From an uncultured Verrucomicrobiota bacterium (GTDB taxonomy: Bacteria; Verrucomicrobiota; Verrucomicrobiia; Opitutales; Opitutaceae): a stretch of DNA of 64,000 nt. Shown here piece after piece: positions 1 through 7,915 of this stretch (within the stretch, counting starts at the first letter, position 1; the number at the start of each line of letters is the position of its first letter). The stretch spans positions 1-64,000 of the forward strand of contig CAIUGM010000005.1 of assembly GCA_903898675.1 (NCBI GenBank), given 5' to 3'. Both the position numbers and the translations under genes were made by a program. Under the pieces are notes generated by a model. The model was not told where the DNA came from. It made no database searches and saw only the letters and a program-made list of their open reading frames with translations.

Positions 1-53
1 CTTAGAAGCCCGTGCCGCAAGGCGTGCAGGTTCGAGTCCTGTCCCGAGCACCA
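1..53 (+). tRNA. tRNA-Leu (anticodon UAG), 3' part only
   Basis: The window opens inside the anticodon loop, whose seven bases (1-7) put the anticodon UAG at 3-5 after U33. A long variable arm with a GCC/GGC stem follows (about 13-25), as in class II tRNAs (Leu, Ser, Tyr). Next come the T arm with its TTCGAGT loop (31-37), the 3' acceptor strand and an encoded CCA (51-53). Anticodon and variable arm together give leucine. The 5' half lies before the window. Confidence 0.85.
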
Positions 54-251
54 GCCTTCGCCGGGCCTACGGCTGGCAGGCCAGCCAATCGAAAGGATGT
101 AAGTATTGTAGGCGGTTTGAATGAGCGAACGACGGGGCGAAGGCTGCCGTCCATCGGCTTGGCGGAGGACGGCTTTTCACTTTCGCGTGTGCCTTGGATC
201 AGCCCAATGCTGGTGGATATTCCGCTCCCAGCCGTTATAACCCACGGCAGA

Positions 252-659
252 ATGAAGGTGCCCCTCTTCGCGCTGCTCGTCGCTTTCCTGCCCTTGGCCG
301 GCGGGTGCACCGCGCCCGGTTCCGCTGAAGCGAAGGTGGGCTTTTATGTATTGGTCCGCGCGACGGTTGATACGGTCGATGACGACGGGCGGGTTTTCAA
401 TGTCGTGACGATGGCGCAGACCTTTTATCCCGGGTCGGTTTCCCGGGAGCAGATCACACGGATTGTGGTGAGCGAGCCGGCGACGCTGGCCGGGAGGAAA
501 TATCTCATCGCGTTGCCCGATGCCCCGGCGGCCCCGGCGGACCGCAATGTCGCCCGATTAAAGGTGCCCGGTGAAAAACTCCTGCTGAAGCTGCCCCGCT
601 CGATGCTGGACCGGGGACCGCGCCAGATCATCGATTTTGCCGACCTGGGCTGGCCGTGA
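252..659 (+). CDS. Small lipoprotein of unknown function
   Basis: A 135-residue protein starting at the ATG at 252. The frame stays open upstream through the tRNA, but this start places a signal peptide at the N-terminus, with the hydrophobic stretch ending in a lipobox (LAGGC, Cys about residue 19). Lipid anchoring at a membrane is therefore expected. The mature part is about 115 residues with no motif I recognise; it looks like a small beta-rich domain. It stands alone between the tRNA and a transporter gene on the same strand, with 142 bases after it, so no operon partner hints at its role. Confidence 0.7.
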   Translation: MKVPLFALLVAFLPLAGGCTAPGSAEAKVGFYVLVRATVDTVDDDGRVFNVVTMAQTFYPGSVSREQITRIVVSEPATLAGRKYLIALPDAPAAPADRNVARLKVPGEKLLLKLPRSMLDRGPRQIIDFADLGWP

Positions 660-801
660 TTAGCGGGTGGCGATGGCGGGACTTGGTCGGCATGGCCACG
701 GTTTAGCAGAATCATTCCGGCCCGCGTTAGTTCCGGTCATGAGTGGGCAGCACAGGGCCGCGTTGCTTGACCTGGGTGGTTGGCCGCCGTGATAGTGGGG
801 C

Positions 802-2043
802 ATGAGCAAAGGAGTCCACGCCTCCGGGGTTACCGCGGTCGATGAGGTCCAGAACACCGTCCTGAAGGTGCTGCTGGCACTGAGCTTTTCGCATCTGGTC
901 AACGATACGTTGCAGGCGTTGTTGCCCGCAATTTATCCGCTGCTCAAGAATTCATACCATCTGAGTTTCACGCAGATCGGGTTGATCACGCTGACCTACC
1001 AGGTGACCGGCTCCCTCTTGCAGCCGTTGGTCGGCTATTACACGGACCGCCGGCCGTTGCCGTATTCGCTGCCGGTCGGGATGGGCGTGACCCTGACCGG
1101 CCTGGTGTTCCTGTCGCAGGCGTCGAGTTTCACGGCGCTGTGCATCGCCGCGGGATTTGTGGGCGTGGGCTCGTCGATTTTCCATCCCGAGGCCTCGCGT
1201 GTGGCGCGGATGGCGTCGGGCGGGAGGCATGGCTTTGCCCAGTCGCTTTTCCAGGTGGGCGGAAATTTCGGCACGTCGCTCGGGCCGCTGCTGGCGGCGG
1301 CCATCATCATCCCGCGCGGGCAGGGACACATCCTGTGGTTCACGCTGCTGGCCTTCGTGGGCATCATGGTGCTGACCCGGGTCGGTGGCTGGTACCAGCG
1401 CAACCTCTCACTCCTGAAGCCGAAGCCGCATCCGGCCGGGCATGCGCCGGCGGCCCGCCTCTCGCGCGGCAAGGTGGGGCTCGCCCTGGCCACGCTGGTG
1501 GTCCTGATCTTCTCCAAGTACTTCTACCTGGTCAGTCTCACCAACTACTACACGTTCTACCTGATCGATAAGTTTCATGTCTCGGTGCAGACCTCGCAGC
1601 TGGGCCTCTTCGTCTTCCTGTTCGCCGTGGCGGCGGGGACGATCATTGGCGGGCCGGTCGGCGACCGGATCGGCCGGAAGCTGGTGATCTGGATCTCAAT
1701 CCTCGGCGTGGCGCCGTTCTCCCTTTTGCTGCCCCACGCCGGCCTGGCCGGCACGATGGTGCTGACGGCGGTCATCGGCGTCATCCTCGCCTCGGCGTTC
1801 TCGGCCATCATCGTCTATGCGCAGGAACTCGTGCCGGGTAACGTCGGCCTGATCGCCGGTTTGTTCTTCGGCCTCGCGTTTGGCGCCGCCGGCATCGGCT
1901 CGGCCCTGCTCGGCCGGCTGGCGGACCACACCAGCATCGGGTATGTTTTTCAGGTCAGCGCTTACTTCCCGCTCATCGGCATACTCACGGTCTTTTTGCC
2001 GAACTTGGAAGGCAGCAAGCGCACTGCCGGCTCGAAAGCTTGA
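802..2043 (+). CDS. fsr: MFS transporter, fosmidomycin-resistance (Fsr) type
   Basis: A 413-residue inner-membrane protein with about 12 hydrophobic segments, the usual size for the major facilitator superfamily. The N-terminal FSHLVNDTLQALLPAIYPLL region and the GFVGVGSSIFHPEASR segment closely match the Fsr subgroup, which exports fosmidomycin in E. coli and is widespread as a drug or metabolite exporter. The loop DRIGRK (about residue 290) is the second copy of the MFS signature. The ATG at 802 is preceded only by a weak GGGG-like site. The gene is monocistronic and is followed by an intergenic repeat. The natural substrate is unknown; family assignment is firm, drug specificity is inference. 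Confidence 0.85.
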   Translation: MSKGVHASGVTAVDEVQNTVLKVLLALSFSHLVNDTLQALLPAIYPLLKNSYHLSFTQIGLITLTYQVTGSLLQPLVGYYTDRRPLPYSLPVGMGVTLTGLVFLSQASSFTALCIAAGFVGVGSSIFHPEASRVARMASGGRHGFAQSLFQVGGNFGTSLGPLLAAAIIIPRGQGHILWFTLLAFVGIMVLTRVGGWYQRNLSLLKPKPHPAGHAPAARLSRGKVGLALATLVVLIFSKYFYLVSLTNYYTFYLIDKFHVSVQTSQLGLFVFLFAVAAGTIIGGPVGDRIGRKLVIWISILGVAPFSLLLPHAGLAGTMVLTAVIGVILASAFSAIIVYAQELVPGNVGLIAGLFFGLAFGAAGIGSALLGRLADHTSIGYVFQVSAYFPLIGILTVFLPNLEGSKRTAGSKA

Positions 2044-2082
2044 CCGGGTCGGTAGTGGAGGCGCGGAATTTCCAATCGAAGG

Positions 2083-2220
2083 TCACCACGAAATACACCA
2101 AATACACGAAAGAAAGGATGCTGATACAGCGCTCGATGCGACCACAGATCCCGGCGTTATTGTCTCCAGCTTACGGACCTCAGCCTTTCAATTTCGTGTG
2201 GTTGGTGTTTTTCGTGGTTA
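2083..2220. repeat. Dyad intergenic repeat, family A (copy 1)
   Basis: Two AT-rich arms face each other. The left arm (2083-2110) is built on CCACGAAATACACCAAATAC and the right arm (2191-2220) is its imperfect reverse complement ending in TTTTTCGTGGTTA. About 80 unrelated bases lie between. Related arms occur at 3221, 29163, 53857 and 59874. The right arm reaches to two bases before the stop of the next minus-strand gene. Confidence 0.8.
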
Positions 2221-2222
2221 AC

Positions 2223-3197
2223 TCAGGCTGATTGTTTCCCGTCTGCCTTGAGCCACGGCAGGGTGCCGAGGTCGAGGTTGCCGCCGGTCAGGATGACGCC
2301 GGCGCGGCGGCCGCGGACGTCGAGCTTCTTTTCCATGATCGCGGCGTAGGGCACGGCGGCGGAGGGTTCGATGATCAGGTGGAGCCGCTCCCAGAGTTCG
2401 CGCATGGCGGCGACGATGCCTTCCTCGGACACGGTGATGATATCATCCACGTACCGCTGGATGATCGGGAAGTTTTTTTCGCCGGTGCAGTTGGTGCGCA
2501 GGCCGTCGGCAATCGTCGCGGGCGTGGGGATGGAAATGCGCCGGCCGGCGCGGAAGGACTGGGCGACGTCATCCGCCAGCGCCGGCTCGACCCCGATCAC
2601 GCGGATGCCCGGGTGGAGAGCCTTGGCCGCGACCGCGGTGCCGCAGAGCAGGCCGCCGCCGCCGACGGGGCAAAGGATGAAATCAAGGCCGGGGGCGTCC
2701 TCCATGAACTCGACCGCCGCCGTGCCCTGGCCGGCGGCGACGCGGAGGTCGTCGAAAGGATGGACGAGGGTGGCGCCGGTCTGCGCCGCGACGCGGGCGC
2801 ACGCCTCCTCGCGGGCGGTGAGGGTGGGTTCGCAGAAGGTGATCCAGCCGCCGTAGCTGCCGACGTTCTGCACCTTCGACTGCGGGGCGTTGGCCGGCAT
2901 CACGATGTGGGCCGTGATGCCGCGCAACTGGGCGGCGCGGGCGAGGGCGGCGGCGTGGTTGCCGGAGGAGTGGGTGACGACCCCGTTGGCGGCCTCCGCA
3001 TCGGTCAGGGAGAAGACCGCGTTGCAGGCGCCGCGCGACTTGAACGCGCCGGCCATCTGCAGGTTCTCGCCCTTGAAAAAGAGATGGGCGCCGCAGGCCG
3101 CATCGATCGCCTCGTTGGTGAAAACCGGAGTGCGCTTGATGAAGGGCCGGATGCGCTCATGGGCGGCGCGGATGGCGGGGAGGTCGAGGGAGGGCAT
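2223..3197 (-). CDS. Threonine/serine dehydratase or serine racemase, PLP fold type II
   Basis: A 324-residue enzyme of the pyridoxal-phosphate fold-type II family, close in length to serine racemase and the catabolic threonine dehydratases. GAFKSRGA (about residues 51-58) carries the lysine that forms the Schiff base with PLP. SSGNHAAALA binds the substrate carboxylate, and PVGGGGLLCG is the glycine-rich loop that holds the PLP phosphate. There is no C-terminal ACT regulatory domain, so it is not an allosteric biosynthetic IlvA. Likely reaction: deamination of L-threonine or L-serine to the 2-oxo acid, or serine racemisation; the sequence alone does not decide. The ATG at 3197 is preferred over a TTG two codons upstream. 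It is flanked on both sides by family A repeats. Confidence 0.88.
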   Translation of the reverse strand: MPSLDLPAIRAAHERIRPFIKRTPVFTNEAIDAACGAHLFFKGENLQMAGAFKSRGACNAVFSLTDAEAANGVVTHSSGNHAAALARAAQLRGITAHIVMPANAPQSKVQNVGSYGGWITFCEPTLTAREEACARVAAQTGATLVHPFDDLRVAAGQGTAAVEFMEDAPGLDFILCPVGGGGLLCGTAVAAKALHPGIRVIGVEPALADDVAQSFRAGRRISIPTPATIADGLRTNCTGEKNFPIIQRYVDDIITVSEEGIVAAMRELWERLHLIIEPSAAVPYAAIMEKKLDVRGRRAGVILTGGNLDLGTLPWLKADGKQSA

Positions 3198-3220
3198 GAA
3201 CAAGGCAGGAAGCAGGATTT

Positions 3221-3300
3221 AACCACGAAATACACGAATGACACGAAAAGAAATTACCGAGCCCGGATCTGATTCGTGTGTTTGGTGTATTTCGTGGTGA
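3221..3300. repeat. Dyad intergenic repeat, family A (copy 2)
   Basis: Compact copy: left arm 3221-3250 (AACCACGAAATACACGAATG then ACACGAAAAG), a 20-base spacer, and right arm 3271-3300 ending TTTGGTGTATTTCGTGGTGA. The arms can pair over most of their length. It lies in the promoter region between the divergent dehydratase and glyoxalase genes. Confidence 0.85.
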
Positions 3301-3351
3301 CCGTCCGGGATCGGGTTTGATTTTAAATCCGGCAAAGTTAGTTTGGCGGTC

Positions 3352-3735
3352 ATGACCGTCAAAAAACTTCTCCACACCCGGATGCGGGTCAACGACATCG
3401 AGCGCACGGTGAAATTCTACGAGCAGGCCCTGGGCCTGACCGTGGCGCGCCGGCACACGTCGCCCCGCGGCGCGCAGCTGGTTTTTCTCGCGACGCCCAA
3501 CAGCGAGGAGGAGATCGAGCTGTGCCAGTTGCCCGGGTCGCCGTCGGTCGCGGTCCAGCCCGACCTGATGCACCTGGCGTTCCAGGTCGACGATCTCGTG
3601 GCTTTTGCCGCGGGGCTCGAGCAAAGGGGCTTCAAGTTGAGCGACGGTCCGACCCAGAGCGGCAGCGGCTCGATGATTGCATTCATCGACGCGCCCGAGG
3701 GCTACGAGGTCGAGCTGATCCAGAAGGCGAAGTGA
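3352..3735 (+). CDS. gloA: Glyoxalase I-like protein (lactoylglutathione lyase family)
   Basis: A 127-residue single-domain vicinal-oxygen-chelate protein. The N-terminal LLHTRMRVNDIERTVKFYEQ stretch is the classical glyoxalase I opening, with the metal-binding His near residue 7. The family pattern continues through LMHLAFQVDD (second His) and ends at FIDAPEGYEVELIQ, where the Glu is the usual fourth ligand. Glyoxalase I isomerises the methylglyoxal-glutathione hemithioacetal to S-lactoylglutathione in the cytoplasm; in organisms without glutathione the thiol may differ. The ATG at 3352 is preferred to an in-frame TTG nine bases upstream. It precedes a membrane-protein gene by 31 bases on the same strand. 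Confidence 0.85.
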   Translation: MTVKKLLHTRMRVNDIERTVKFYEQALGLTVARRHTSPRGAQLVFLATPNSEEEIELCQLPGSPSVAVQPDLMHLAFQVDDLVAFAAGLEQRGFKLSDGPTQSGSGSMIAFIDAPEGYEVELIQKAK

Positions 3736-3766
3736 GCGTGCCACGATCGAGTTTGGGACGAGTACC

Positions 3767-4486
3767 ATGCCGCCCGACCAGACACCGGCGGATGTGAGCC
3801 AGTCGGAGGGCTGGGCCGACGCCTGGCCGGATGCGCTGGCGTTTGTGGCGGGGTTGGCGCTGGCTTGGTTTGGCGAGTGGCAGACGAAAGACCTGGTCTG
3901 GAGCCTGTGGCTCTCGAGCCTCGTGGTCGGTTATGCGATGATCGTCTGGAGCATTTTCGGTCCGGTGTTGGTCTTGGTGCGGGGCACCGGCGGGAAGGGG
4001 GCGCCGCTGGTGGCGCAGGCGGGACTGGACGGGGTATTTATCATCGGCGGGCTTTTCCTGCTCGGGTTTTTCACGGTGCACTTCGGCATGTTTCACCTGG
4101 TGCACTCGGTTTTCCTGAATGTCTTTTTCCCGGTCCTGCCGGGGCGGGCGCACGGGCCCACGCTGGCGATGTACGCGCAGGTGCTGCGCGATTACTGGCC
4201 CTTCGTGCTGGTGGCGGCGGTGGCCGAGCGGTCGGCGTTTGCGCGGCCGGTGCCGGCGGCAGCTGGTGCCGGCGACCCGGTGACGGTGGGAGGTATCGCT
4301 CTCCGGAAGAAGGGACTGGGCGGCGACGGCATGATAGCGCCCTACAAGAATGTCATCCGGCTGCACCTGCTGATCTTCTTCTTTGCGTTCGCGAGCATCG
4401 CCAAACTCCACGGGTTCCTGGTCTATGCGGTCGTCTATGCGGTTTATTTTTTCCCGTGGAGGTTGCTGAAGCGAGATAAGGGATAA
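3767..4486 (+). CDS. Integral membrane protein (DUF6498-like)
   Basis: A 239-residue protein with about five to six hydrophobic helices. After a short charged N-terminus comes FVAGLALAWF, then a long loop with conserved-looking FFTVHFGMFHLVHSVFL, and a C-terminal pair of helices after RLHLLIFFFAFASIAKLHGF. Histidines and aromatic residues inside the helices recall the DUF6498 family of uncharacterised bacterial membrane proteins; I offer this as a resemblance, not a proof. It follows the glyoxalase gene on the same strand and may share its transcript. Function unknown. Confidence 0.65.
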   Translation: MPPDQTPADVSQSEGWADAWPDALAFVAGLALAWFGEWQTKDLVWSLWLSSLVVGYAMIVWSIFGPVLVLVRGTGGKGAPLVAQAGLDGVFIIGGLFLLGFFTVHFGMFHLVHSVFLNVFFPVLPGRAHGPTLAMYAQVLRDYWPFVLVAAVAERSAFARPVPAAAGAGDPVTVGGIALRKKGLGGDGMIAPYKNVIRLHLLIFFFAFASIAKLHGFLVYAVVYAVYFFPWRLLKRDKG

Positions 4487-4560
4487 GGTTTAAGCGAGAT
4501 AAGGTGTAAGTTTAATTTCTGCGATCCAGAGATCGGGAGCTTAAAGCCTACAACTTAAAC
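4487..4560. repeat. Intergenic repeat, family F
   Basis: AT-rich dyad in which GGATAAGGTTTAAGCGAGAT and a second ATAAGGTGTAAG face GCTTAAAGCCTACAACTTAA and CCCTAAACC. It fills the whole gap between two convergent genes and may also act as a bidirectional transcription stop, although no U-run is clear. Confidence 0.6.
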
Positions 4561-4561
4561 C

Positions 4562-5569
4562 CTAAACCTCCCGTCCGTATCCGCGCTCCCAAGAGAACAA
4601 AAATTGCTGCGCGAGGCCGGCCAGCGGGCCGAAATGGGTGCGGCCAAAATGTGCGATCTGCGCGGGCTTCCAGCCGGTCAGGCCGTAGCGGCGTTCCAGC
4701 GATTTGAGAATCCAGGTATCGACGGGGAAGGCCTCGAGTTTGCCGGCTCCGAAAAGCAGGACGCAGTCGGCGACCTTCTCGCCGACGCCGGGCAATTCCA
4801 GCAGGCGCGCCTTGGCGGCGGCATAGGGCAGGTGTTCGGTTTCCTCCAGCCAGCCGGGTCGCCGGGCAATGTACTCCGCCGTGGCGTGGATGTACTTGGC
4901 GCGAAAACCGAGCAGGCAGGAGCGCAGGTCCTTTTCCGGGATCGTGGCGAGCTGGGCCCAGGTGGGCAATCGGTTGATCAGTGGAAGAGCGGGCTTATCC
5001 CGCGATTCAGCGCCATCGGATCGCGGCATAAAGCCGCTCCTACAGTCAGACAATGCTGAGCCGTGGCGTTCGGCGAGCAGGGCGCACATCTGCTTGATCT
5101 GCACGATCTGCTTGGTGGCGCTGCACAGGAAGCCGAGCAGGGTTTCGCCGAACGGCTGGCGCAACAGTCTGAGTCCGGGAAAGGCCGCGACGCATTGCGC
5201 CAGATGGGCGTCGGTCCGCCAGGGCAGCGCGTCGGTCAAGGCCGGCCAGTCGATGTCGAGGGCGAGGTAGCGCGGCAGGCCCGTCGCGACGGCGGCTTGC
5301 AGGCTGGTGGGGGCGCGCCATTCAAGCCGGTTCCGGTCGAGCCGGAGTTGGGCCACGCAGCCGGCCCAGGTGCCGGTCCAGATGTCGGCCCAACCAGATG
5401 GTAGCCCTGCTTCGCCGAGGCTTGGCCGGGCCGCCTGGTGCGCTTGGCGAACCCAGCGGAAGGACTGTCCGCCATCGAGGGTCTCGGCCAGCGTCGCGGG
5501 AGACGGATGCCAGTCGCCGGTCACCGGGTGCCAGGACGACCAGGGATTTGAGGCGGATGGAGCGGGCAT
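4562..5569 (-). CDS. ogg: OGG1-type 8-oxoguanine DNA glycosylase/lyase with in-frame repeat insertion
   Basis: A 335-residue base-excision-repair enzyme. The helix-hairpin-helix-GPD signature is intact: LLELPGVGEKVADCVLLFG has the catalytic lysine (counterpart of human OGG1 Lys249 in GVGTKVADC) and EAFPVDTWI has the aspartate that follows. The N-terminal DGGQSFRW motif and the SATKQIVQIKQM helix also match OGG1. It should remove 8-oxoguanine and cut the strand. Start: ATG at 5569, because the codons upstream have no family similarity. Oddity: residues about 174-196 are encoded by a REP-like double hairpin (4984-5045) in a loop where OGG1 proteins have only a few residues. Catalytic motifs lie downstream and are undamaged, so the gene is probably active. 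Confidence 0.88.
   Translation of the reverse strand: MPAPSASNPWSSWHPVTGDWHPSPATLAETLDGGQSFRWVRQAHQAARPSLGEAGLPSGWADIWTGTWAGCVAQLRLDRNRLEWRAPTSLQAAVATGLPRYLALDIDWPALTDALPWRTDAHLAQCVAAFPGLRLLRQPFGETLLGFLCSATKQIVQIKQMCALLAERHGSALSDCRSGFMPRSDGAESRDKPALPLINRLPTWAQLATIPEKDLRSCLLGFRAKYIHATAEYIARRPGWLEETEHLPYAAAKARLLELPGVGEKVADCVLLFGAGKLEAFPVDTWILKSLERRYGLTGWKPAQIAHFGRTHFGPLAGLAQQFLFSWERGYGREV
4984..5045. repeat. REP-like double hairpin inside the ogg gene
   Basis: Two small hairpins, GCGGGCTTATCCCGC (4989-5003) and GCGGCATAAAGCCGC (5023-5037), sit back to back in inverted orientation, bordered by GAG and CTCCTAC. The whole element is also an imperfect large palindrome. This is the architecture of REP/BIME elements mobilised by RAYT transposases. 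It keeps the ogg reading frame open. Confidence 0.85.
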
Positions 5570-5597
5570 GTGCGTGCGAAATAGATGAGCGAGTCGA

Positions 5598-5639
5598 TGG
5601 AGGGACCATCCGCGGCCCGTCGGGAGACGGGCCCTCCAC
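5598..5639. repeat. Palindromic element between ogg and its upstream neighbour
   Basis: Outer arms TGGAGGG (5598-5604) and CCCTCCA (5633-5639) enclose an 8-bp stem GGCCCGTC-GGGA-GACGGGCC (5614-5633). It is a GC-rich REP-like hairpin of a type different from the one inside ogg. It lies between two minus-strand genes and could reduce read-through. Confidence 0.7.
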
Positions 5640-5680
5640 AATCGCGATTCTGAAGAATGATGTCTGACGCCCGGTCCGAT

Positions 5681-6172
5681 TTACTTGTCCGCCGGCTTTT
5701 CCCAGAGGTAGCTTTTTTCGGAGGCGAGCACGTGACCGTCGGGCCCGACGATATCTAGTTTCCACGCCACGGGATTGGCCTTGGGGTTGGGCCAGTCTTC
5801 GCCAGTCAGGCCGAGGTTCAGCACCGTGTCACCCCTTTGGAAATCAGCGGGAAAGGTGAAGGTCTGCACCTTGGGGTTGGAAGGCAAAATGAGCTGGAGG
5901 CTGAACTTTACGGCGAGCGGGGTGCCGGGATTCTTGACCCGCACCAGGAAGTAATAACCCGCCCGCTGGTCGGGGTGGGTGCGGATGATCGCCTCGCCGC
6001 CGGTGTTTTCCCGGCCGGTGAAGTATTCCGAGATCCGCTTGAAGGAGGCCGCGTCGCGCCAGCCGGTGAAGACGCGGACCACGGTCAGGTCGGCCTCCTT
6101 GGCCGGGGCGGTTGAGGGCAGGGCCACGGCGGTGGCGGTCGCGACGACGAACAACAGGTGACGGAAATTCAC
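5681..6172 (-). CDS. Secreted protein of unknown function
   Basis: A 163-residue protein starting with GTG at 6172, 15 bases after the stop of the OppA-like gene, so the two are probably co-transcribed. The first about 24 residues form a Sec signal peptide (hydrophobic LLFVVATATAVALP, cleavage near APA-KE). The mature part has alternating polar and hydrophobic residues typical of a beta-sandwich, with the segments YYFLVRVKNPGTPLAVKFSL and LNLGLTGEDWPNP. I do not recognise the family. Export and linkage to a periplasmic binding protein point to an envelope role. Confidence 0.7.
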   Translation of the reverse strand: MNFRHLLFVVATATAVALPSTAPAKEADLTVVRVFTGWRDAASFKRISEYFTGRENTGGEAIIRTHPDQRAGYYFLVRVKNPGTPLAVKFSLQLILPSNPKVQTFTFPADFQRGDTVLNLGLTGEDWPNPKANPVAWKLDIVGPDGHVLASEKSYLWEKPADK

Positions 6173-6187
6173 GCGAGCAAGGTGCGG

Positions 6188-7810
6188 TCAGGGGCCCTGC
6201 AGGTAAACCTTTTTGTATTGGTAGAGGCCGATCGGGGCCGGCTCCCAGCCCTGGACGGCGGGGTCGATGAGGAAGTTCCTGGCCCCGAAGACCAGCGGAA
6301 TGACGGGAGCCTGATCGAGCAGCAGGGCCTCGGCCTGCTGGAAGATTTCATAGCGGTCCGCGGGGTTCAGGGTGCGGGCCGCCTCCGCGATCAGCCGGTC
6401 GTAGGCGGGGTTGCTCCAGCCGGTCCAATTGTTGCCCCCGTTGGTGACGAACACGTCTAGGAAGGTGACGGGATCGGCAAAGTCGGCGACCCAGCCGTTG
6501 GCGCCGATCGTGAAATTCAGGGTCTGCTGGTTCTGGATCATCACCTTCTGTTCCAGCAGCGCGATGGTGATGCGCACGCCCAGTTCGCGCTGCCACATCG
6601 CCTGTACCGCCTCGACCATCTTGGGTTGGAGCTCGTCGTTGCGCACCTGGAGTTCAAAAACCGGCAGCCCCTGGCCGCCGGGGAAGCCGGCTTCCGCCAG
6701 CAGGCGGCGGGCTTCCGCCAGGTCCTGCGCCACATGGGCGCGCGAATCGTAACCACCGGTGTGCGGCGGCACAAAATGGTCGGCGGGCGCGCGGGAGCCG
6801 TGGAGCAGGCTGCGGGAAATCGAGTCGCGGTCAATCGCCAGCGCGAGCGCCCGGCGGATCTTGGGGTTGTCGAAGGGCGGCTTGGTGACGTTGAAGCGGA
6901 GAAAGTAAACCTGGAGGAAAAGATCGGTGCGCAACCGGGCCGGGTTCTGTTCCCGATAGATGGGAATCTTCGAGAGCGGCAGACTGCTGGTGAGGTGCAG
7001 CTGGCCGGCGCGGAAGTTCCGCTCCTCCACGTCGGGATTTTCAATCGGGTAGAAGACAATGCCGTTCAGGCGGACAGCCGCGGCGTCCCAATATTTCGGA
7101 TTCCGGGCCACGACCAGGCGGGAGCCCGGGGTCCATTCCTTCAGCACGAACGGACCGTTGCCGACGAAGTTCTCGGGCCGGGTCCAGGTACCCGACCGGT
7201 CGGTAAGCGCGCCGAAACGGGTCACGACCCGCGGGTTGATGGGATACCACGGCGCGGCGGCGGTGAGGCTGGGCAGGTACGGGGTGGGGCGCTCGAGCGT
7301 GACGACCAGCGTGCGCGGATCCGGCGCGGCCAGCCCGAGGGCGGCCGGGTCGGTGACTTTGCCGCTGTTGAAGTCCTCGGCATGCTTGATCGGGAAAAGC
7401 AGGTAGGCGTAGCCCGACGCAAAGGCCGGGGCGAGGTTCCGGCGCCAGGATTGGATGAAGTCGTCGGCGGTGAGTGGATCGCCATTCGACCATTGCAGGC
7501 CGGCGCGCAGATGAAAGGTCCAGGTGAGTCCGTCGGCGGAGACTTCCCAGCGTTCCGCGACGCCGGGCACGGGCAGCGACGACTGCTCGTCGGTGGCGCA
7601 CAGGCCCTCAAAGAGGGCGGCCTCCAGTCGCTGGTCGGTGTAGGCGATGGCTTGGTGGGGATCGACGCTTTCCGGTTCGGCGCCGTTGCCGACGTGCAGG
7701 ATCTGGTCGCGATTGCCGGCCTGCACGATGGTTTCGCGCTTCGAGCAGGCGGCGAACAAGGCGATCAGCGATAGGCTGGAGGCGGTGAGCAAACCTGCGG
7801 GGCGCGGCAT
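6188..7810 (-). CDS. oppA: Oligopeptide-binding lipoprotein (OppA/SBP family 5), first copy
   Basis: A 540-residue substrate-binding protein of ABC family 5. The signal peptide ends in a lipobox (LFAACSKRE, Cys about residue 22), so it should be lipid-anchored. The family hallmarks follow: GAEPESVDPHQA near residue 40, WTFHLRAGLQWSNGDPLTADDF near 112-133, the VGNGPFVLKEWTPG segment, and a C-terminal VIPLVFGARNFL. It captures peptides or related solutes for an ABC importer, but no permease or ATPase gene is adjacent; the only permease pair in the window is 46 kb away beside three paralogues. It starts an operon of two with the secreted protein at 5681. Confidence 0.9.
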   Translation of the reverse strand: MPRPAGLLTASSLSLIALFAACSKRETIVQAGNRDQILHVGNGAEPESVDPHQAIAYTDQRLEAALFEGLCATDEQSSLPVPGVAERWEVSADGLTWTFHLRAGLQWSNGDPLTADDFIQSWRRNLAPAFASGYAYLLFPIKHAEDFNSGKVTDPAALGLAAPDPRTLVVTLERPTPYLPSLTAAAPWYPINPRVVTRFGALTDRSGTWTRPENFVGNGPFVLKEWTPGSRLVVARNPKYWDAAAVRLNGIVFYPIENPDVEERNFRAGQLHLTSSLPLSKIPIYREQNPARLRTDLFLQVYFLRFNVTKPPFDNPKIRRALALAIDRDSISRSLLHGSRAPADHFVPPHTGGYDSRAHVAQDLAEARRLLAEAGFPGGQGLPVFELQVRNDELQPKMVEAVQAMWQRELGVRITIALLEQKVMIQNQQTLNFTIGANGWVADFADPVTFLDVFVTNGGNNWTGWSNPAYDRLIAEAARTLNPADRYEIFQQAEALLLDQAPVIPLVFGARNFLIDPAVQGWEPAPIGLYQYKKVYLQGP

Positions 7811-7915
7811 GAGGGCACTAAAACGGCAATTCCCCGGCCGGCAAGGCGCGGGCGGAATATTTCTGTGTCCAACCCCTAATAAATCCGCCCATCATCCGTC
7901 AAAGGGGCAAGGCTC

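Noticed and set aside
12-251. Longer form of the first lipoprotein running back through the tRNA
   Set aside because: A coding frame across a tRNA gene is implausible and the ATG at 252 begins a clean lipoprotein signal.
2232-3272. 346-residue plus-strand frame opposite the PLP enzyme
   Set aside because: The minus strand carries an unmistakable dehydratase with PLP lysine and glycine loop; the plus frame runs into a repeat.
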